Source: Mya arenaria
Taxonomy: Eukaryota > Mollusca > Bivalvia > Myida > Myidae
NCBI RefSeq assembly: GCF_026914265.1
Contig: NC_069122.1
Location: forward strand, 28,919,473 to 28,983,472
Length of the DNA: 64,000 bases
Reading direction: 5' to 3'
A program made the translations under genes and the position numbers. The notes under the pieces are model-generated. The model did not search any database, was not told the origin of the DNA, and saw only the letters and a program-made list of their open reading frames with translations. Positions 22,947-36,028 of the stretch are shown piece after piece. Each line of letters begins with the position of its first letter. Within the stretch, counting starts at the first letter, position 1.

Positions 22947-25743
22947 ATGCCGCTCAGGTAAGATTTTATCAAATATTTCTCTCTTTTTTCATTAAAAAAT
23001 GTTTATGAAACAGAGTAAACGTTCTGTTCTTCTGAATAGTAAAGTCGTAATGTTTCAGGTTCTGAGATATTACGATTCGTTGTTGTTGTTGATTTTGTAA
23101 ATTGAAGAAGTATATTTTCCTATAATAGTGAAATGTTAAAAAATGTTAAACCAATAAGAAACGATTTTATTTCATAAAAAAGGTTTTAAACTAAAATATT
23201 TAGAAGCATGCGCCTCAATGTTGTACTGGCATTTAACTTTATGTGATTTGGATATTTCTGTACTATATTTTTAATAAAAATAACGTTTGAGTGATATTTT
23301 AATAAAACTAGACAATGGCTGGATTCACAGATTAACCGTGAGGGCGTTGAAACCATTTTTAGAACTTTTAAAGCTGCATTCTCACAGATTGACCATTTTC
23401 ACAACTTTTTTTATTTTTGGTCTTAGAAAGAGCTAATTTTTGCGTAAATATCTGCAAACCAATGATACAATATTGCTGACAAAAAATCAGATCGTAGATT
23501 TTCTTATATCCATTCGGAAATCAATGTTTTATGGCTTAAACCGTTACTAAATGTTTGAGAAACATGACTAAAACATCAATTTATAAACTTAAATATGAAA
23601 ACCTGCGATCTGATTTTTTGTAAGCAGTCTTATATATTAAGTGGTTTCCATGGATGTTCACAGAAAATGGCTTGTTCCAAGACAAAAAATAAAAAAGTGG
23701 TCAAAACGTTCAATCTGTGAGAGTGCAGCTTTAGTTAAGCAAAAATATCTTAGCTATGTGATATTCTTAGTTAAATATATACATGTATAAATAAGACGAG
23801 TAACGTCCTTGTGTCAAACGTGGATTTCAATTATATAGCTATTTAATTGCAAGCATTTACAAGAATTAATATGAAATTTGATCTAGATCACTTAGGTCAG
23901 TAATGCACATAAAAGTGTTCGTAATTTAATTACGAAAATTCGTTTTCAAGTTCCAGTGTTCTTAACATTTCAGATTGAGATTGTTCGATGACGTCATTTC
24001 CGGATTCGATGACGACTGCGGGGTTACCCCTGCTGAACTCGAGACCGTAATGACGCCTAGAGGAAAGGGGGACAAATTCTGCATGCAAGATGATCATGGA
24101 TTGGACACGCCTTTGTCGGTACGTTAATTCGGAAACTTTATACAATCACTTTTATCTTCTTTTTGATTAACTTTGTAAATTTGAGGCCGTCGGAAGACGC
24201 AGCAGTATCCATCATAATATCACTAATTTATGTTTTAATATTTCATATGTATAACAAATAAAGACAACAGCAATTTCAAAAGAAAGCAATTTATTAGAAT
24301 GCATTAATTTTAAGGTATTTTAGTCTTTTTAAAAAACTGACTCCGATTTACCTTTTTAGATTGAAATTCCCGCAAAACCGTTGATGCGACGTCGCGCTGC
24401 GTTTGACGTCAGACGCAGCATCTTTTCCGGAAAGCGCTCTGCTGACGTAGACCTTACAGAGGATTCACCGATACATGCATTCAAAAAGGCCAAAGATGTT
24501 TCGGGCATAACTCTCAAATCCAACGAACGTTTAACAAACGGGATCATCAGCGCGGTCGAAACGCTTGAAATCGGAAATGACATGATTGCTGACGGGTCAA
24601 GTAAATACTCTTTTCCGACAATTCCCGGAAAGCACAAAGACCTTACGTCCATCTCACCGGAAGTGATGGCTGATGTAATTCGTGGATGCTTCAATGACAT
24701 CTTTGGTGACGTCACCATTGTTGATTGCCGTTATCCGTACGAGTTCGAGGGTGGGCACATCAGAGGGGCTGTTAACATGTTTACGAAGGATGAGGTCAAC
24801 AGCTTGCTTCAGAAACCAGTAGCTGACGACAAGCGTCACGTGCTCATCTTTCACTGTGAATTCTCATCAGAAAGAGGGCCTAAAATGTAAGTTGTCAGTC
24901 TAACGTCACGCCAGTTATTTTGACACAACGTAAAATGGTTCTTCCTTATATATCGGATATTGTTCAAGTGTATTTTATATTTTGATACGATAGGAAATTA
25001 TTTAACAAAATCTCCACAGTAAATACTATTCTGGTGCTGGACCAATATCGGTTGATTTAATCTCTTATCTAAGATTTATGAAGAAATTCGCGTATTATTA
25101 AACAGGGTATAATTATTTGTACAACAACAGGTATCGGTTCCTACGCGCGCAAGACAGGATGTTGAATAGCAACAGGTATCCGCGTCTAAACTTCCCGGAA
25201 GTGTACCTACTACATGGCGGATACAAGGCCTTTTTCAATAAGTATCAGGTATGTTTAAAACTATTTCTAATTACGTTATTGAAACATTGGGCTTTTTTAT
25301 TAATTTAAATACATAAATAAATTATGAATGCTTCTCTGTTAATATTTATATAATACGCCACAGTATCAATATATATATTAAAAATAGAACAATAGGAAAA
25401 CAAAAAAATGTGTGTGATATGCCAGTGTTATCGCTTTACAGTCATAGATATACATAGTATGCTTTGGTTTTGACAAGGACGCTGTTGTGTAAAATACGGT
25501 AGTGAATACATCAATATAAAAAACGGTTAAACGGCAAAGCATGCATTTAGTATTCATATATTCTATTATCTTCCATTCCAGGGACTGTGTGATCCAATCA
25601 GCTACAAGCCCATGTTGCATGAGAACCACGCAGCCGACCTACGTCACTTCCGTGTGAAGTCTAAATCCTGGACGGGGGAGGACGGTAATCAGAAGACAAG
25701 TAGACGACACCGCAGTCGTCTAGGCCGCCATCTTAGTTTCTGA
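22947..25743 (+). CDS. cdc25: Cdc25-type dual-specificity phosphatase, copy C
   Basis: Spliced CDS: 22947-22957, 23974-24118, 24360-24886, 25131-25248, 25582-25743 (963 nt, 320 aa). Intron 1 is 1016 nt instead of ~720 because it carries a 361-bp inverted-repeat element. Exon 2 reads [20 protein letters not shown]. The catalytic part keeps [13 protein letters not shown] and [12 protein letters not shown] (Cys218). Exon 5 begins [11 protein letters not shown] where the other copies have DLCDP. Exon 3 is closest to copy A ([14 protein letters not shown]), as is the downstream fossil LINE. The frame is intact. The poly(A) signal is altered (AATAAG), so transcript 3' ends may differ. Confidence 0.87.
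23371..23731. mobile_element. Palindromic MITE with TA target site, in intron 1 of copy C
   Basis: The two halves are imperfect inverted copies. Ends are AAGCTGCATTCTCACAG and CTGTGAGAGTGCAGCTT, flanked by TA on each side. The inner parts (AAAAATCAGATCG and CGATCTGATTTTT) also pair, so the whole 361 bp can fold back. A TA duplication points to a Tc1/mariner-type source. Copies A, B and D lack it. Confidence 0.8.
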
Positions 25744-26240
25744 ACGGTTGTTGAAGCTAAAGTCACGGCGATAATGCGATAATGCGATAAAGCAGTAAAC
25801 TTCAGACGATGGTATTACTCCAATTGACCTCATGACCTTAAATGGAGCGATCAGGTCGCATTTCAGTCTGATTGCGGAGAAAGGTCACAAAGGCGACGAG
25901 TTTTTATCAAAGAATTCACGAGCTCTTGATTTACACATGTGAACGGATAAACAGTTTAATGTTCCTTTAAGATTGTTAGAAATTGTTGATTTTTATGACA
26001 ATGCATAACAAAGTAACGAACGTTTGTTGGAGATATAGGCCAGGGGAAAGTGCAATATAATTTGAACCTAAGAATATTACGTCATGACACTGACCGGTAG
26101 TTCTATGCCGGACCATACACTTACATGTACATGTGTTGAAATGCCATTGTTGATAAAATTGTAAATACATTACATTATTTTATAAATTACTAATATTAAG
26201 TGCTACTTATTTATATGAATAAGAAAACTGTAATATAAAC
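25744..26240 (+). promoter_or_regulatory. 3' UTR of copy C with altered poly(A) signal
   Basis: The hexamer that is AATAAA in most copies reads AATAAG here (26218-26223). No other AATAAA was noted close by, so processing may be weaker or displaced. Confidence 0.5.
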
Positions 26241-26519
26241 TCTCGTTTATTCATTATTTTCAATAAGTCATTAGTTAATACTTTACAATTCTACTGTATT
26301 GTTAAGTATATGATATATAAGGAGTGATCATGAGTATCCATGAAAGTTGTTGGTGAGCGTGGCGAGGAGCAACATTGTATAAACATGCAATGTACGACCG
26401 AACTGGAGCAAGTCAACCACGACGTGCATACCTGTTGCCAATTTTCTGTCTAGAAAACACGAGTTGTCAGTTTTTGCGATTGTCGACCCCCTCTTCTTCC
26501 TACGACACCTCAGGCCACT

Positions 26520-28190
26520 GAAATGCGTTGGATGGTTACATAGGAAATTTTGTTTGTGACCAAAAGCTGGCTGCAAATAAAATGAACTCATTTGACATCA
26601 ATAAAGCTAGCAATATTGGAGTTTCTGGAACTCAGTTGAAAGATAAACACCCTAGTATTGACAAAATACAGGAAAATTACAAAAATGTCAGCGGATATTT
26701 ATTTCACCCCGGTCACCGATAAATGTATATTGATAGGTTAAAGAGAAGAAGAAACAATTAGAATATATCTTCCCAAAACCATCATTGCAGGCAAATATTC
26801 TTTAAAAGTTTCTAACTGAATCATAATCGATGAAGTTAAAAGCCAGAGATCATTTCCAAATAGTCTTTAGCAAGCACAAGCAACCCCTATTTTTAAGAGG
26901 AAATACCCCTTTACAAGAACTACTTCTAGTATAAACCAGTCAGTATTTTACCAACAATGTCAAAATTGTATGACTTGTTCATCAGAGAGCAACAAATCAG
27001 TCATGATATTTTTTATCCTTTCCTGGCAGAACAACATACGGATGTCAAAACAACCATTTAAGGCTGGTTGGAGACGGGAAAAAGGCCCTTGGTGAAAACA
27101 AATATGTAGGTGGAGATCTAATGTACCTCGAATTTTCAAAAACATTCGCCTGCCTTCGCCATGATCTCATCTAAGTCAAGCTTGATACATATGTTTTCTC
27201 AGCCCAGCATGTAAACTAATACGCAGCTATCTTACAAACAGAACACAACGGGTCAAATTTGGTCAGATTACCAGCGAGTGGGACTCCATCCTGAAAGGCG
27301 TGCCGCAAGAATCAATATTAGGGCCTTTAGTTTTCAACATCTTCCTCGATGGGATCTTCTACTTTATCAATAAGGCAGCCTTGTATAATTATGCAGAGGA
27401 CACTACTCTTTGTGTATGTGTGATAAAGATCCTGGCGTTTTTTTTTTTTAAGATCACTCTTGAAGAAGAAAGTAACACTTAACTGATAAACTGGTTAACT
27501 TCTACTGGAATGCAAACAATCCCTGACAATTTTTAAACAATTTCAGTTTTCTCCTAGTCTGTTAAAGAATTTAAAGCAATGCAATGTACTTAGTCGCACC
27601 TTTGCTTGTGCAGAGAAATCTTAGGCGTTGAGGTATAAAATATATGTGATGCCCTGAATTTTCAAATGTTCAAAAATGCAGCAAAACAATTAAATCCTCC
27701 AAAGACTAAGCAATATTTGTGCAATCAATACTAAGCTTATTATCTTAAAACCTTAAATCAAATCCAATTTCAATTACTGTCCTGTTGTTTGGCATTTTTA
27801 AATTAAAACCAACACAGAATAAAAATAGGAAACATTTAATGCAGAACGCCAAAGTTCGTTTTTAATGATAACACATCAAGTTATGAAAATCTTCTCCATA
27901 AACTTTAATTGTCAACACCACATATAAATACGGTAAGATGAATCGCTATTAAAATATTCAAAAGTCTTTACGTATCTCACCAGAATATGTTCAAAACCTT
28001 GTAGCATTTTAGACATGTCATTTCAATGTCATAAATGAAAAATGTTTATATGTGCATCAGTAAGAACAACTAAATATGGGTAGAATTATTTCCGCTTTGA
28101 GACCAGTCAGGTATGAACACTCTCTCAACGGAAATAAAGTGCTCTCAAAACTACCTAGAATTTAGAAGGCATTGCATTTAAACGTACAGA
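26520..28190 (+). mobile_element. Fossil CR1-like LINE, unit C (uninterrupted)
   Basis: The cleanest copy of the fossil LINE. Pieces read NKASNIGVSGTQLKDKHPSI (about 26600), GVPQESILGPLVFNIFLDGI (27295-27355) and YNYAEDTTL. The catalytic box has Glu in place of Asp, exactly as in unit A. The downstream part keeps the empty site of the MULE insertion found in unit A (near 28125). Confidence 0.7.
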
Positions 28191-29280
28191 GTAAAGAAAC
28201 TGTGCGTGTAAGATATACCATATGTTTAAGAAAATCAAGATAAAAAACTCATACCGATTATTTTACTCTTAAAATAAACACATTTTATGAGAGAACATTG
28301 TAAGACCTTATTTTTCCCGGATCATATTCTTCCCATCTGGGAAAAATAGGATCCTTTTATTCACAGCTGGAAAAAATAAGATCTCATTTATCACACATTC
28401 GAACACATTTGTCACAGGTCCTGGGAAAATTGTGATCGAAGCCGGTTATTTATGTACCACATTCCTCACAGATCAAAACTTGCATCATTTTTTAACAAAA
28501 TAAGTAATTTTTACAACTGAGTCACATTTGTCACAGATTGCTTTTTCCAGTATTGCAGATATATTTTGTTGATATACATGTATGCGTATATATTCTAGTC
28601 ATAAAGAATCGTTGATTATGTTGTTGTTTTTTCTGTTGTTGTTGCTGCACGGGTATTGGTGGTATAAGTAGGAATAGGTTTGTTCTTGTTAGCACCGAAA
28701 CAGTGAATACCGCAGTGCTAGAAGAGCTTTTGTTTAAAGATAGTTCTGTCCCGAGCTTGCCTGATATGGTCGAGCATTTACGATAGTGTAACAATAAACC
28801 CTCGGTGACACAAACCGACCAAGATAAATTTGGACAAAATTTTAGTTTTAAGAATTGGTGGTGGTATTGTTTTTATTGTTGTTGCAAGAATATGTTTTTA
28901 TTGTTTATTATATAAGGCGTAGTTTTAAGAATATGTGTTTTTGTTGCTGTTGTTTGTTTGTTTGTTTGTTTGTTTCAATGGCGTAGAAGTGGTTTGTGTA
29001 GGTGTTCGGCGTTGGGGGACATATTATATAAACTTCGGAGCTTGCCAAAAATATAATGTTTAACAAATAAGCTTTATGAGAAGTTAAGTATGCGCAAAAA
29101 ACAAACATTTTGTACTCTGCAGGCTAAAGGTTAAACTTTCAAGTTTAATATGTTCATGTTCGAAACAGAGAGAAAGATTGTATAACAATATATAAGAAAT
29201 ACTATTTTCAACTTTAACCTCAGTTAAGCCTTGTGGCGATGATGTCCCTTCAAAATGCCGCCTGCAAACCTTTCTCAAAC

Positions 29281-29908
29281 TAGAAATGTGTCCATAGGAC
29301 ACGGATGCCCCCACTTCGATTTTTTGTCACAGAAAATAAGCCATAATGATTATTCAGGATAATCTGCACATATAGGATAAGTTGAGTTGAGTTGGGTTTT
29401 ACGGCATCGCAAGACTGTATAGGTTATATGGCGCCATTCAGGCAGGAAAAAACTTGTTGGATCCACATTGGACACATACTTTTCAAGAATTAGATTGGAA
29501 ACATATATTTTTGAAGTATTTTTGGCAAAAAAGGGCCGTAACTCCTAAATGACTAAAGCGATTTCCATGACTATCGAACTTGATCAAGATATTATGGTCA
29601 CAAACATGTGTTTAAAGTTTGGTGAGGATTGGACAAACAGTTTTCAAGAATTAGATTGGAAACATATATTTTTGAAGTATTTTTGGCAAAAAAGGGCCGT
29701 AACTCCTAAATGACTAAAGCGATTTCCATGACTATCGAACTTGATCAAGATATTATGGTCACAAACATGTCTTTAAAGTTTGGTGAGGATTGGACAAACG
29801 GTTTTCAAGAATTAGATCGGAAACAATCTTCGGGACGTACGTACGTACAGACAGACGTACGTATGGACAAGGGCAACCCTATATGCCGCCACTTTGTGGG
29901 GGCATAAC
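29281..29908. mobile_element. Second Pearl-like element with 161-bp core repeats
   Basis: Starts near GACACGGATGCCCCCACTTCG and ends with CCACTTTGTGGGGGC followed by ATAACC, giving subterminal inverted GCCCCCAC/GTGGGGGC and a 3' hairpin. Two full core repeats of 161 bp plus a partial third start at about 29480, 29641 and 29802 (TTTTCAAGAATTAGATTGG). The frame at 29710-29907 is repeat-derived. Confidence 0.65.
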
Positions 29909-30067
29909 CAGCCCGTTATACAACTACTAATATTACGACTGCAACTTCTGCAGCTGCTGCTGCCATAACCGCCTCAACCTCCACCACAAGCACCACCATC
30001 ATCTACTGCTGAACCTCCTCATACAACTACTACTACCACCACTACTTTTAATCATTGTTGTTGTTGA

Positions 30068-30198
30068 TCTTCTTTGTCTTCTTCTTCTTCTTCTTCTTCT
30101 TCTTCTTCTTCTTCTTCTTCTTCTTCTTCTTCTTCTTCTTCTTCTTCTTCTTCTTCTTCTGCTTCTTCTTCTTCTCATTATCATTTTTATTATTATTA

Positions 30199-30245
<47 letters not shown>

Positions 30246-30251
30246 ATAATA

Positions 30252-30308
<57 letters not shown>

Positions 30309-30350
30309 ATTAACTTTATCATGCAATTATTATTATTATTATTATTTATT
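30068..30350. repeat. (TTC)n then (TTA)n microsatellite
   Basis: About 100 bp of TTC repeats run into about 170 bp of TTA repeats with a few interruptions. All reading frames here (poly-Phe, poly-Ser, poly-Asn, poly-Ile, poly-Arg, poly-Lys) are repeat artefacts. Confidence 0.97.
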
Positions 30351-31167
30351 TTTTTATATATTTTTATTATTACATTTTATTATCAAATTTATCAAACAGC
30401 AATGTCATCGACAAAATCTGTGAAGAATATGATTCTCTTGCTTACCACCATTTTGGTCAATCATATATGTCACAAATTTGAAACTGTGAAGAATAGGATC
30501 CTATTTTCCCAGACCTGAGAAGAATATGATCTGGGAATAATAAGGTCCTACAGAGCATCGGTATAGCCGTAACAAGAAAGGTAACATTTTTTTTAATTTT
30601 GGACATTCAATTGTTTCGTTTAAATTCATGTTAATAAATGACATAATAAAACTATTGAATAACCGCAAATATGCTTGACAGTTTCTTTTCATGGTATTCA
30701 TATAATATAGTAGTACTTGATATAAGTTTATAAATAATTATGCTGTGTATTTATAATTAAATGAACACATAGAGTGTATTGTCGTGCCTAAACACTCGGC
30801 CATCATACAGTATCTCAGAATCAATCAAATTATAGTGCAGTTTTCCCAGCCTATTTCTACCACACTACTTTTTATATAAATAAAACAAAAATAATTCGCG
30901 CGCTTAGATATTTCATAGAATGCCCATTTGCAATGGTAATTTGTCTTCGCCTTTAAACTGCCTGGTCATTCCATCTGGCTGAGGACATCATCGGACGTAA
31001 TGAGGTCACTGTACATCACATTTCTAAACTGTCTTGATCGTCAGTTCAATGGGCGTTCAGAAACTAACGGTGATGTCTACTATTCGTATTTTTGCCGTTT
31101 TCTCCATACGAAAGAGGGATTAATTCAGAATTACCCGGATGGAAATTGTTCGTTTTGTAACGTGACA

Positions 31168-31721
31168 CTCAAAATATGTACAAGTGTCAATAGTATGCTT
31201 TCGAATTCGATCAGTTCTTAACATATCAAAGTAACACGATTAGATATTTCATTCTAAAGAAGATTTAGATCTTTTTAACAATTTGTTTTGGCAAATACAT
31301 ATCAAACCGGGTTAGTTTTGTTCGAATACTCTGATAAAACTCATCAAGCCAACGATAAAATCTATTTTAAAGGCAGCCCGCTTGTACGAATTTTGACAAT
31401 AGCTAACATGCATTTTGACATGTACTTTGAGAGGCGATTGGCCAATTAAAAGTCTCGTACTTCCCCGATATTTTCAGATAATTATCACCACACTTATAAA
31501 ACACATTGAGTAAACCAAACTTTGTCTCTTGAATGCACTTAAGTCTCGTGAGGAAATAATTAAAAGAGAGGGATACTGCTCTACTCGATAATTAAGAAAT
31601 TAATGAACATTATTTTTTAGGGTTGACGTAGTATATAACTGCTTTCTTAAATACTGAAAATCAAATATTATTTTTAAAGCCTCACCATCAAAGGTTTCAT
31701 ACTAAACCTTCTGCCTTCAAT
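31168..31721 (+). promoter_or_regulatory. Promoter region of pseudogene copy D
   Basis: Distal block from about 31168, CCAAT palindrome ATTGGCCAAT at 31437-31446, TATA box TATATAA at 31632-31638. The promoter looks whole although the gene is broken, so a transcript could still be made. Confidence 0.55.
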
Positions 31722-34137
31722 ATGCCGCTCAGGTAGGATTCTTTGAAATATTTTAGATTTTATCTTTATTTTTCATTAACAAGGTTCATAAAAAATGATT
31801 TGACGTTCTGTTCTATTTTGCTTCTTAATCTGGAAAATGTAAATTATACATACTGGATGGTGCAAGTTTCAGGTCTGAATTATAACGCTTCGTTGTTGTT
31901 GTTGCTGCTGCTGCTGTTCTTGTTCTTGTAAATAAAAGCAATATCTTTTTCTAAAATAGTAAATATGTTAAAAAAATCAAACCCATTTGAAATAGAAAAA
32001 ATAAGTTTTAAACTAACATATCAATAAGCATGCTCCATTTTGTACTTGTATTTTACTTTATGTGATTTATTTATCTTTATTGTATATGTTTTACTACAAA
32101 TAAAGATGGAGTAATATTTTAATAAAAATGTCAACTAGACAATTGCTGGATTCACAGCTTAATGGGTTGGGCATTGAAACTATTTTCAGAATTTTTAAAA
32201 GGTGTAAAAATATATCAGCAATGTTATATTTGTATTTTGATATATTTATATAGATATATATTTTAATAAAATCGAGACGAGTTGTAACGCCCATGTGTAA
32301 AAACTGGATGTCAATTATATAGCTTTTTCAATGGCATGCATTTTTACAAGGATTAACACCAAGTTTGATCTATATCAATAAGGCCATTGATGCATATAAC
32401 AATGTTTGTAATTTAATAACGAAATTTCGTAATCAGTTTCGAATGTTCTTAACATTTCAGATTGAGATTGTTCGATGATGCAATTTCCAGATTCGTTGAC
32501 GACTGCGGGGTTTCCTCGGCTGAACTCGAGGCCATGTTGACGCCTAGAGGAAAAGGGAACAGAATCTGCATGAAAGACGATCATGAAATGGACACGCCTT
32601 TGTCTGTACGTGAATACGGACCTTTATACATATTCATTTTGATAATCTTTGTGAAATTGAGACGCAGGTGTATCCAACAAAATATCACTTATTTATGTTT
32701 CATTCTTTCATATGTGAAACAAAAAAGAAGAACATTAATTTTACGGTATTTAAGTCCTTTTATAAAACTGACGCCGATTTGCCTTTGTAGATTAAAATTC
32801 CCGCAAAACCGTTGATGCGACGACGCGCTGCGTTTGACGTCAGACGCAGCATCTTTACAGGAAAGCGCTCTGCTGACGTACACTTAACAGAGGAGTCACC
32901 AATACATGCATTCAAAAAGGCCAAAGATATTTCGTGTATAACTCCCGAATCCAAAGAACGTTTAACAAACGGGATCATCAGCGCGGTCGAAACGCTTGAA
33001 ATCGGAAACGACATGATCGCTGACGGATCAAGCAAATACTCACTTCCGAGAATTCCCGGAAAGAACAAAGACCTTTCGTCCATCTCACCGGATGTGACGG
33101 CTGATATTATTCGTGGAAGCTTCAGTGACGTCATTGGTGACGTGACCATTGTGGATTGCCGTTACCCGTACGAGTTCGAGAGAAAAGCTTGCTTCAGAAA
33201 CCAGTAGCTGACGACAAGCGCAACGTGCTGATCTTCCACTGTGAATTCTCATCAGAAAGGGGTCCTAAAATGTAAGTTGTCGCTCTAGACGTCACGCCAG
33301 CTAACATGACACAACATAAAATAACCCTATCTCATATATGATTTATTGTTTGTGAACATTGTTTATTTTAATAAGATAGGACAACTATTTAACAAAATCT
33401 TCACTGTAAATACTACTCTCATGCTTGGCCAATATTGGTTGATTTAAACTCTTATTTAAATAACAGCATTTTATATAGGATTTTTACAACGACATTTATA
33501 AGGAAATTGGCGTATTATTAAACAGAGTATAATCATTTGTACATACATAGGTACCGGTTCCTTCGCGAGCAAGACCGAATGTTAAACAGCGACAGGTACC
33601 CGCGTCTCAACTTCCCGGAAGTGCACCTACTCCATGGCGGATACAAGGACTTCTTCAACATGTATCAGGTATTTTTAAGAATAATTCTAATTAGGTTTTG
33701 TAAACATTGGGCTGTTCTTTTTGATATGCATACATATACAAACATTATGAATATGTGTCTGTTCATATATATATTATATAATACCTCAAAGTATGAATAT
33801 TGAAAGTAGTACAATAGGGAAACCAACAAATGTGTGTTATATGTCAGTGTATTCTCTATAGGTTTTGACATGGACGCTATTGTGTAAAATGCGTAATGAA
33901 TACATCAATATACAAAACGTTTGAACGGCCTATCATGCATTTAGTGTTCATATATTCTATTTTCTTCCATTCCAGGACCTGTGTGATCCAATCAGCTACA
34001 AACCCATGTTGCATGAGAACCACGCAGCCGACCTACGTCACTTCCGGGTGAAGTCTAAATCCTGGACGGGGGAGGACGGTGATCAGAAGACGAGTAGACG
34101 ACACCGCAGTCGTCTAGGCCGCCATCTTAGTTTTTGA
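31722..34137 (+). pseudogene. Cdc25-type phosphatase, copy D (frameshifted)
   Basis: Exon-equivalents: 31722-31732, 32461-32605, 32791-33271, 33551-33668, 33976-34137. Splice sites are kept. Exon 3 is 46 nt shorter than in copy A: just after the YPYEFE codons (33180) the bases for GGHIRGAVN to the start of NSLLQK are replaced by six nt, and the frame shifts. Translation stops at 33205-33207, before the active-site loop. The predicted product lacks the catalytic cysteine and the C-terminal half. The bases for [12 protein letters not shown] are still present out of frame (33236-33271). Exons 4 and 5 remain open, with several private changes ([24 protein letters not shown]). Intron 1 and exon 2 resemble copy A, while intron 2 to exon 5 resemble copy B. 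Confidence 0.85.
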
Positions 34138-34600
34138 ACACTTGTTGAACCTAAAATCACAGCATTTTAGAAATGCGATAAAGCAGTAAACATCTGATGA
34201 TGTCCCAGTGACGTCGTGATCTTTAATGGAACGATCAGGCCGCGTTTTAGTCTAACTGCGGACAAACGTCACAAAGGCGACGTGTTTTTATCTACAAATA
34301 CTTGAGTGCTTGATTTACACATGTGAACGGATATACGGGTCTTTTTTATTCCTTTAAAATTGTTTACTAACAATGCAAAACGAAATGATGTCCGTTTGTT
34401 GAAGAAATAGGCCAGGGAAAAGTGCAATATTATTTGAACCTGAGAGGATTACGTTATGACAATGACCGGTAGTTTTATGCCGGACCATACACTTACATGT
34501 TCATGTGTTGAAATCCCATTGTTGATAAATTATAAATACATGAAATTATTATATAGATAATTAAGTGCTACTAATTTATATGAATAAAGAAACTGTAATG
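34138..34600 (+). promoter_or_regulatory. 3' UTR and poly(A) signal of copy D
   Basis: AATAAA at 34583-34588 in the usual context. The 3' UTR is otherwise like that of the class-1 copies. Confidence 0.6.
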
Positions 34601-36028
34601 TAAACACCCGTTTATTCATTATTTCCAATAAGTCGTTAGTATCTACTTGACTATTCTGCTGTATTTTTAAGTAAATGATATGTGATGATTGATCATGAAT
34701 ATCCATTGACTTTGAAAGTTGATGGCAAGCGTCGCAAAGAGCAACATTGTATAAACAACTTACATGCTATGTACTACAGAACTAGAAAACACGAGAAGTC
34801 ATTTTGGGAATTGTTTGCGCGCTACTCCCCCAAGCCCCGCCCCCCACCCCCCCACCCCACACACACCGCACAGACACACGACACCTTTGGCCACAGAACT
34901 GCATTAAATAACAACACATGGAATTTGGGTCCTGAGCTAGTTGCAAATAAAATGATATAATTTCACATCAATATAGCGAGGAATATAAGAACATCTTGAT
35001 CTCAGTTTAAAGATAAGCACCGTAGTATTGCCAACCTACAGGACAATTGCTAAATGTCAGCTAATTTTCATTTCACCCCGGGTCCCGCTATAGATATAGG
35101 CAGACAGATGAATAAGTTAGATCCAAAAACAAACAGTCTGGAATATATCTGATTCTTCCCAAAAGCATCATTGCTGTTTGAGGTACTTGAAATGTCATGG
35201 CCAATGAAATCATAAGCTAATTATCATTTTCAAATAGTCTTAAGTTGCCTCTGTTTTTCAAAAAGGATGATCCCTTTAAAGAAATGAAGTAAAGACCAGT
35301 CAGTAGTTTACCATCAATGTCCAAATTATTTGAAATTTTTAATTTTTAAATTTCTTCCTTGCATGGCAGCCTTCAGAACAACATATGATATCAAACTACC
35401 ATGTTAAGGCTGATTGACGACTAGAAAAAACCTTCATGAGACTTCTAAAAAGCATTCGACTGCCTGCCCCATGATCTCATCTTATACAAGCTTAATACAC
35501 ATGGTCCATCCGCCACAGCATGTAAATTAATGCACAGCTATCTTACATACATAAACCAACGGGTCAAACTTGGTCAAATTACCAGTGAGCGAAACGACAT
35601 CTTGAAAGGCGTGCCACACTACAACATCTTTCTCAATGCCATCTTCTTCTTTATCAATAAGGCAGCCTTGTATAATAATGCATATGGCAATACTCAATCT
35701 GTGTGATATAAATCATGATTTTGCTAAGACCACTCTTGAAGAAGAAAGTGATATTTTAATAAACTAGTTTACTTTCCATCAAATGCTGGCCGGCCCTGAC
35801 AAATTTTAAGCCATTCAAGATGGCTCAAAGTCTGTTAAAGAAATACAGCAATGCAATTTACTACGTCGCACTATTGTTTGTGCAGAGCAAGTTAAACATT
35901 TAGGTGCTGAGGTAGATAGTTTATTAAATTGCAATGCCCAGATTTCTAAATATCATGCAAAGACTTAGCATATTTTTGACAATTAATACTCATACTAATA
36001 AGCTTATTATCTTAAAATAGTTTATCAG

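Larger units (their letters stand above)
28299..30552. mobile_element. 2.25-kb inverted-repeat element upstream of copy D
   Basis: Terminal inverted repeats of about 70 bp, starting TGTAAGACCTTATT and TGTAGGACCTTATT, share the internal pieces GATCATATTCTTC and AGGATCCT. GAACAT (28293-28298) and GAGCAT (30553-30558) look like a 6-bp target duplication with one difference. Unit B has the uninterrupted sequence GAGAGAGCATCGG. There is no transposase frame inside. The element itself hosts a Pearl-like element and long TTC/TTA microsatellites. The superfamily is not assigned. Confidence 0.7.

Noticed and set aside
30055-30326. Long low-complexity reading frames on both strands
   Set aside because: They are translations of the TTC/TTA microsatellite.
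33181-33187. A new splice junction rescuing copy D at the exon 3 scar
   Set aside because: The scar has no GT or AG arranged as donor and acceptor, so skipping within exon 3 is not supported.
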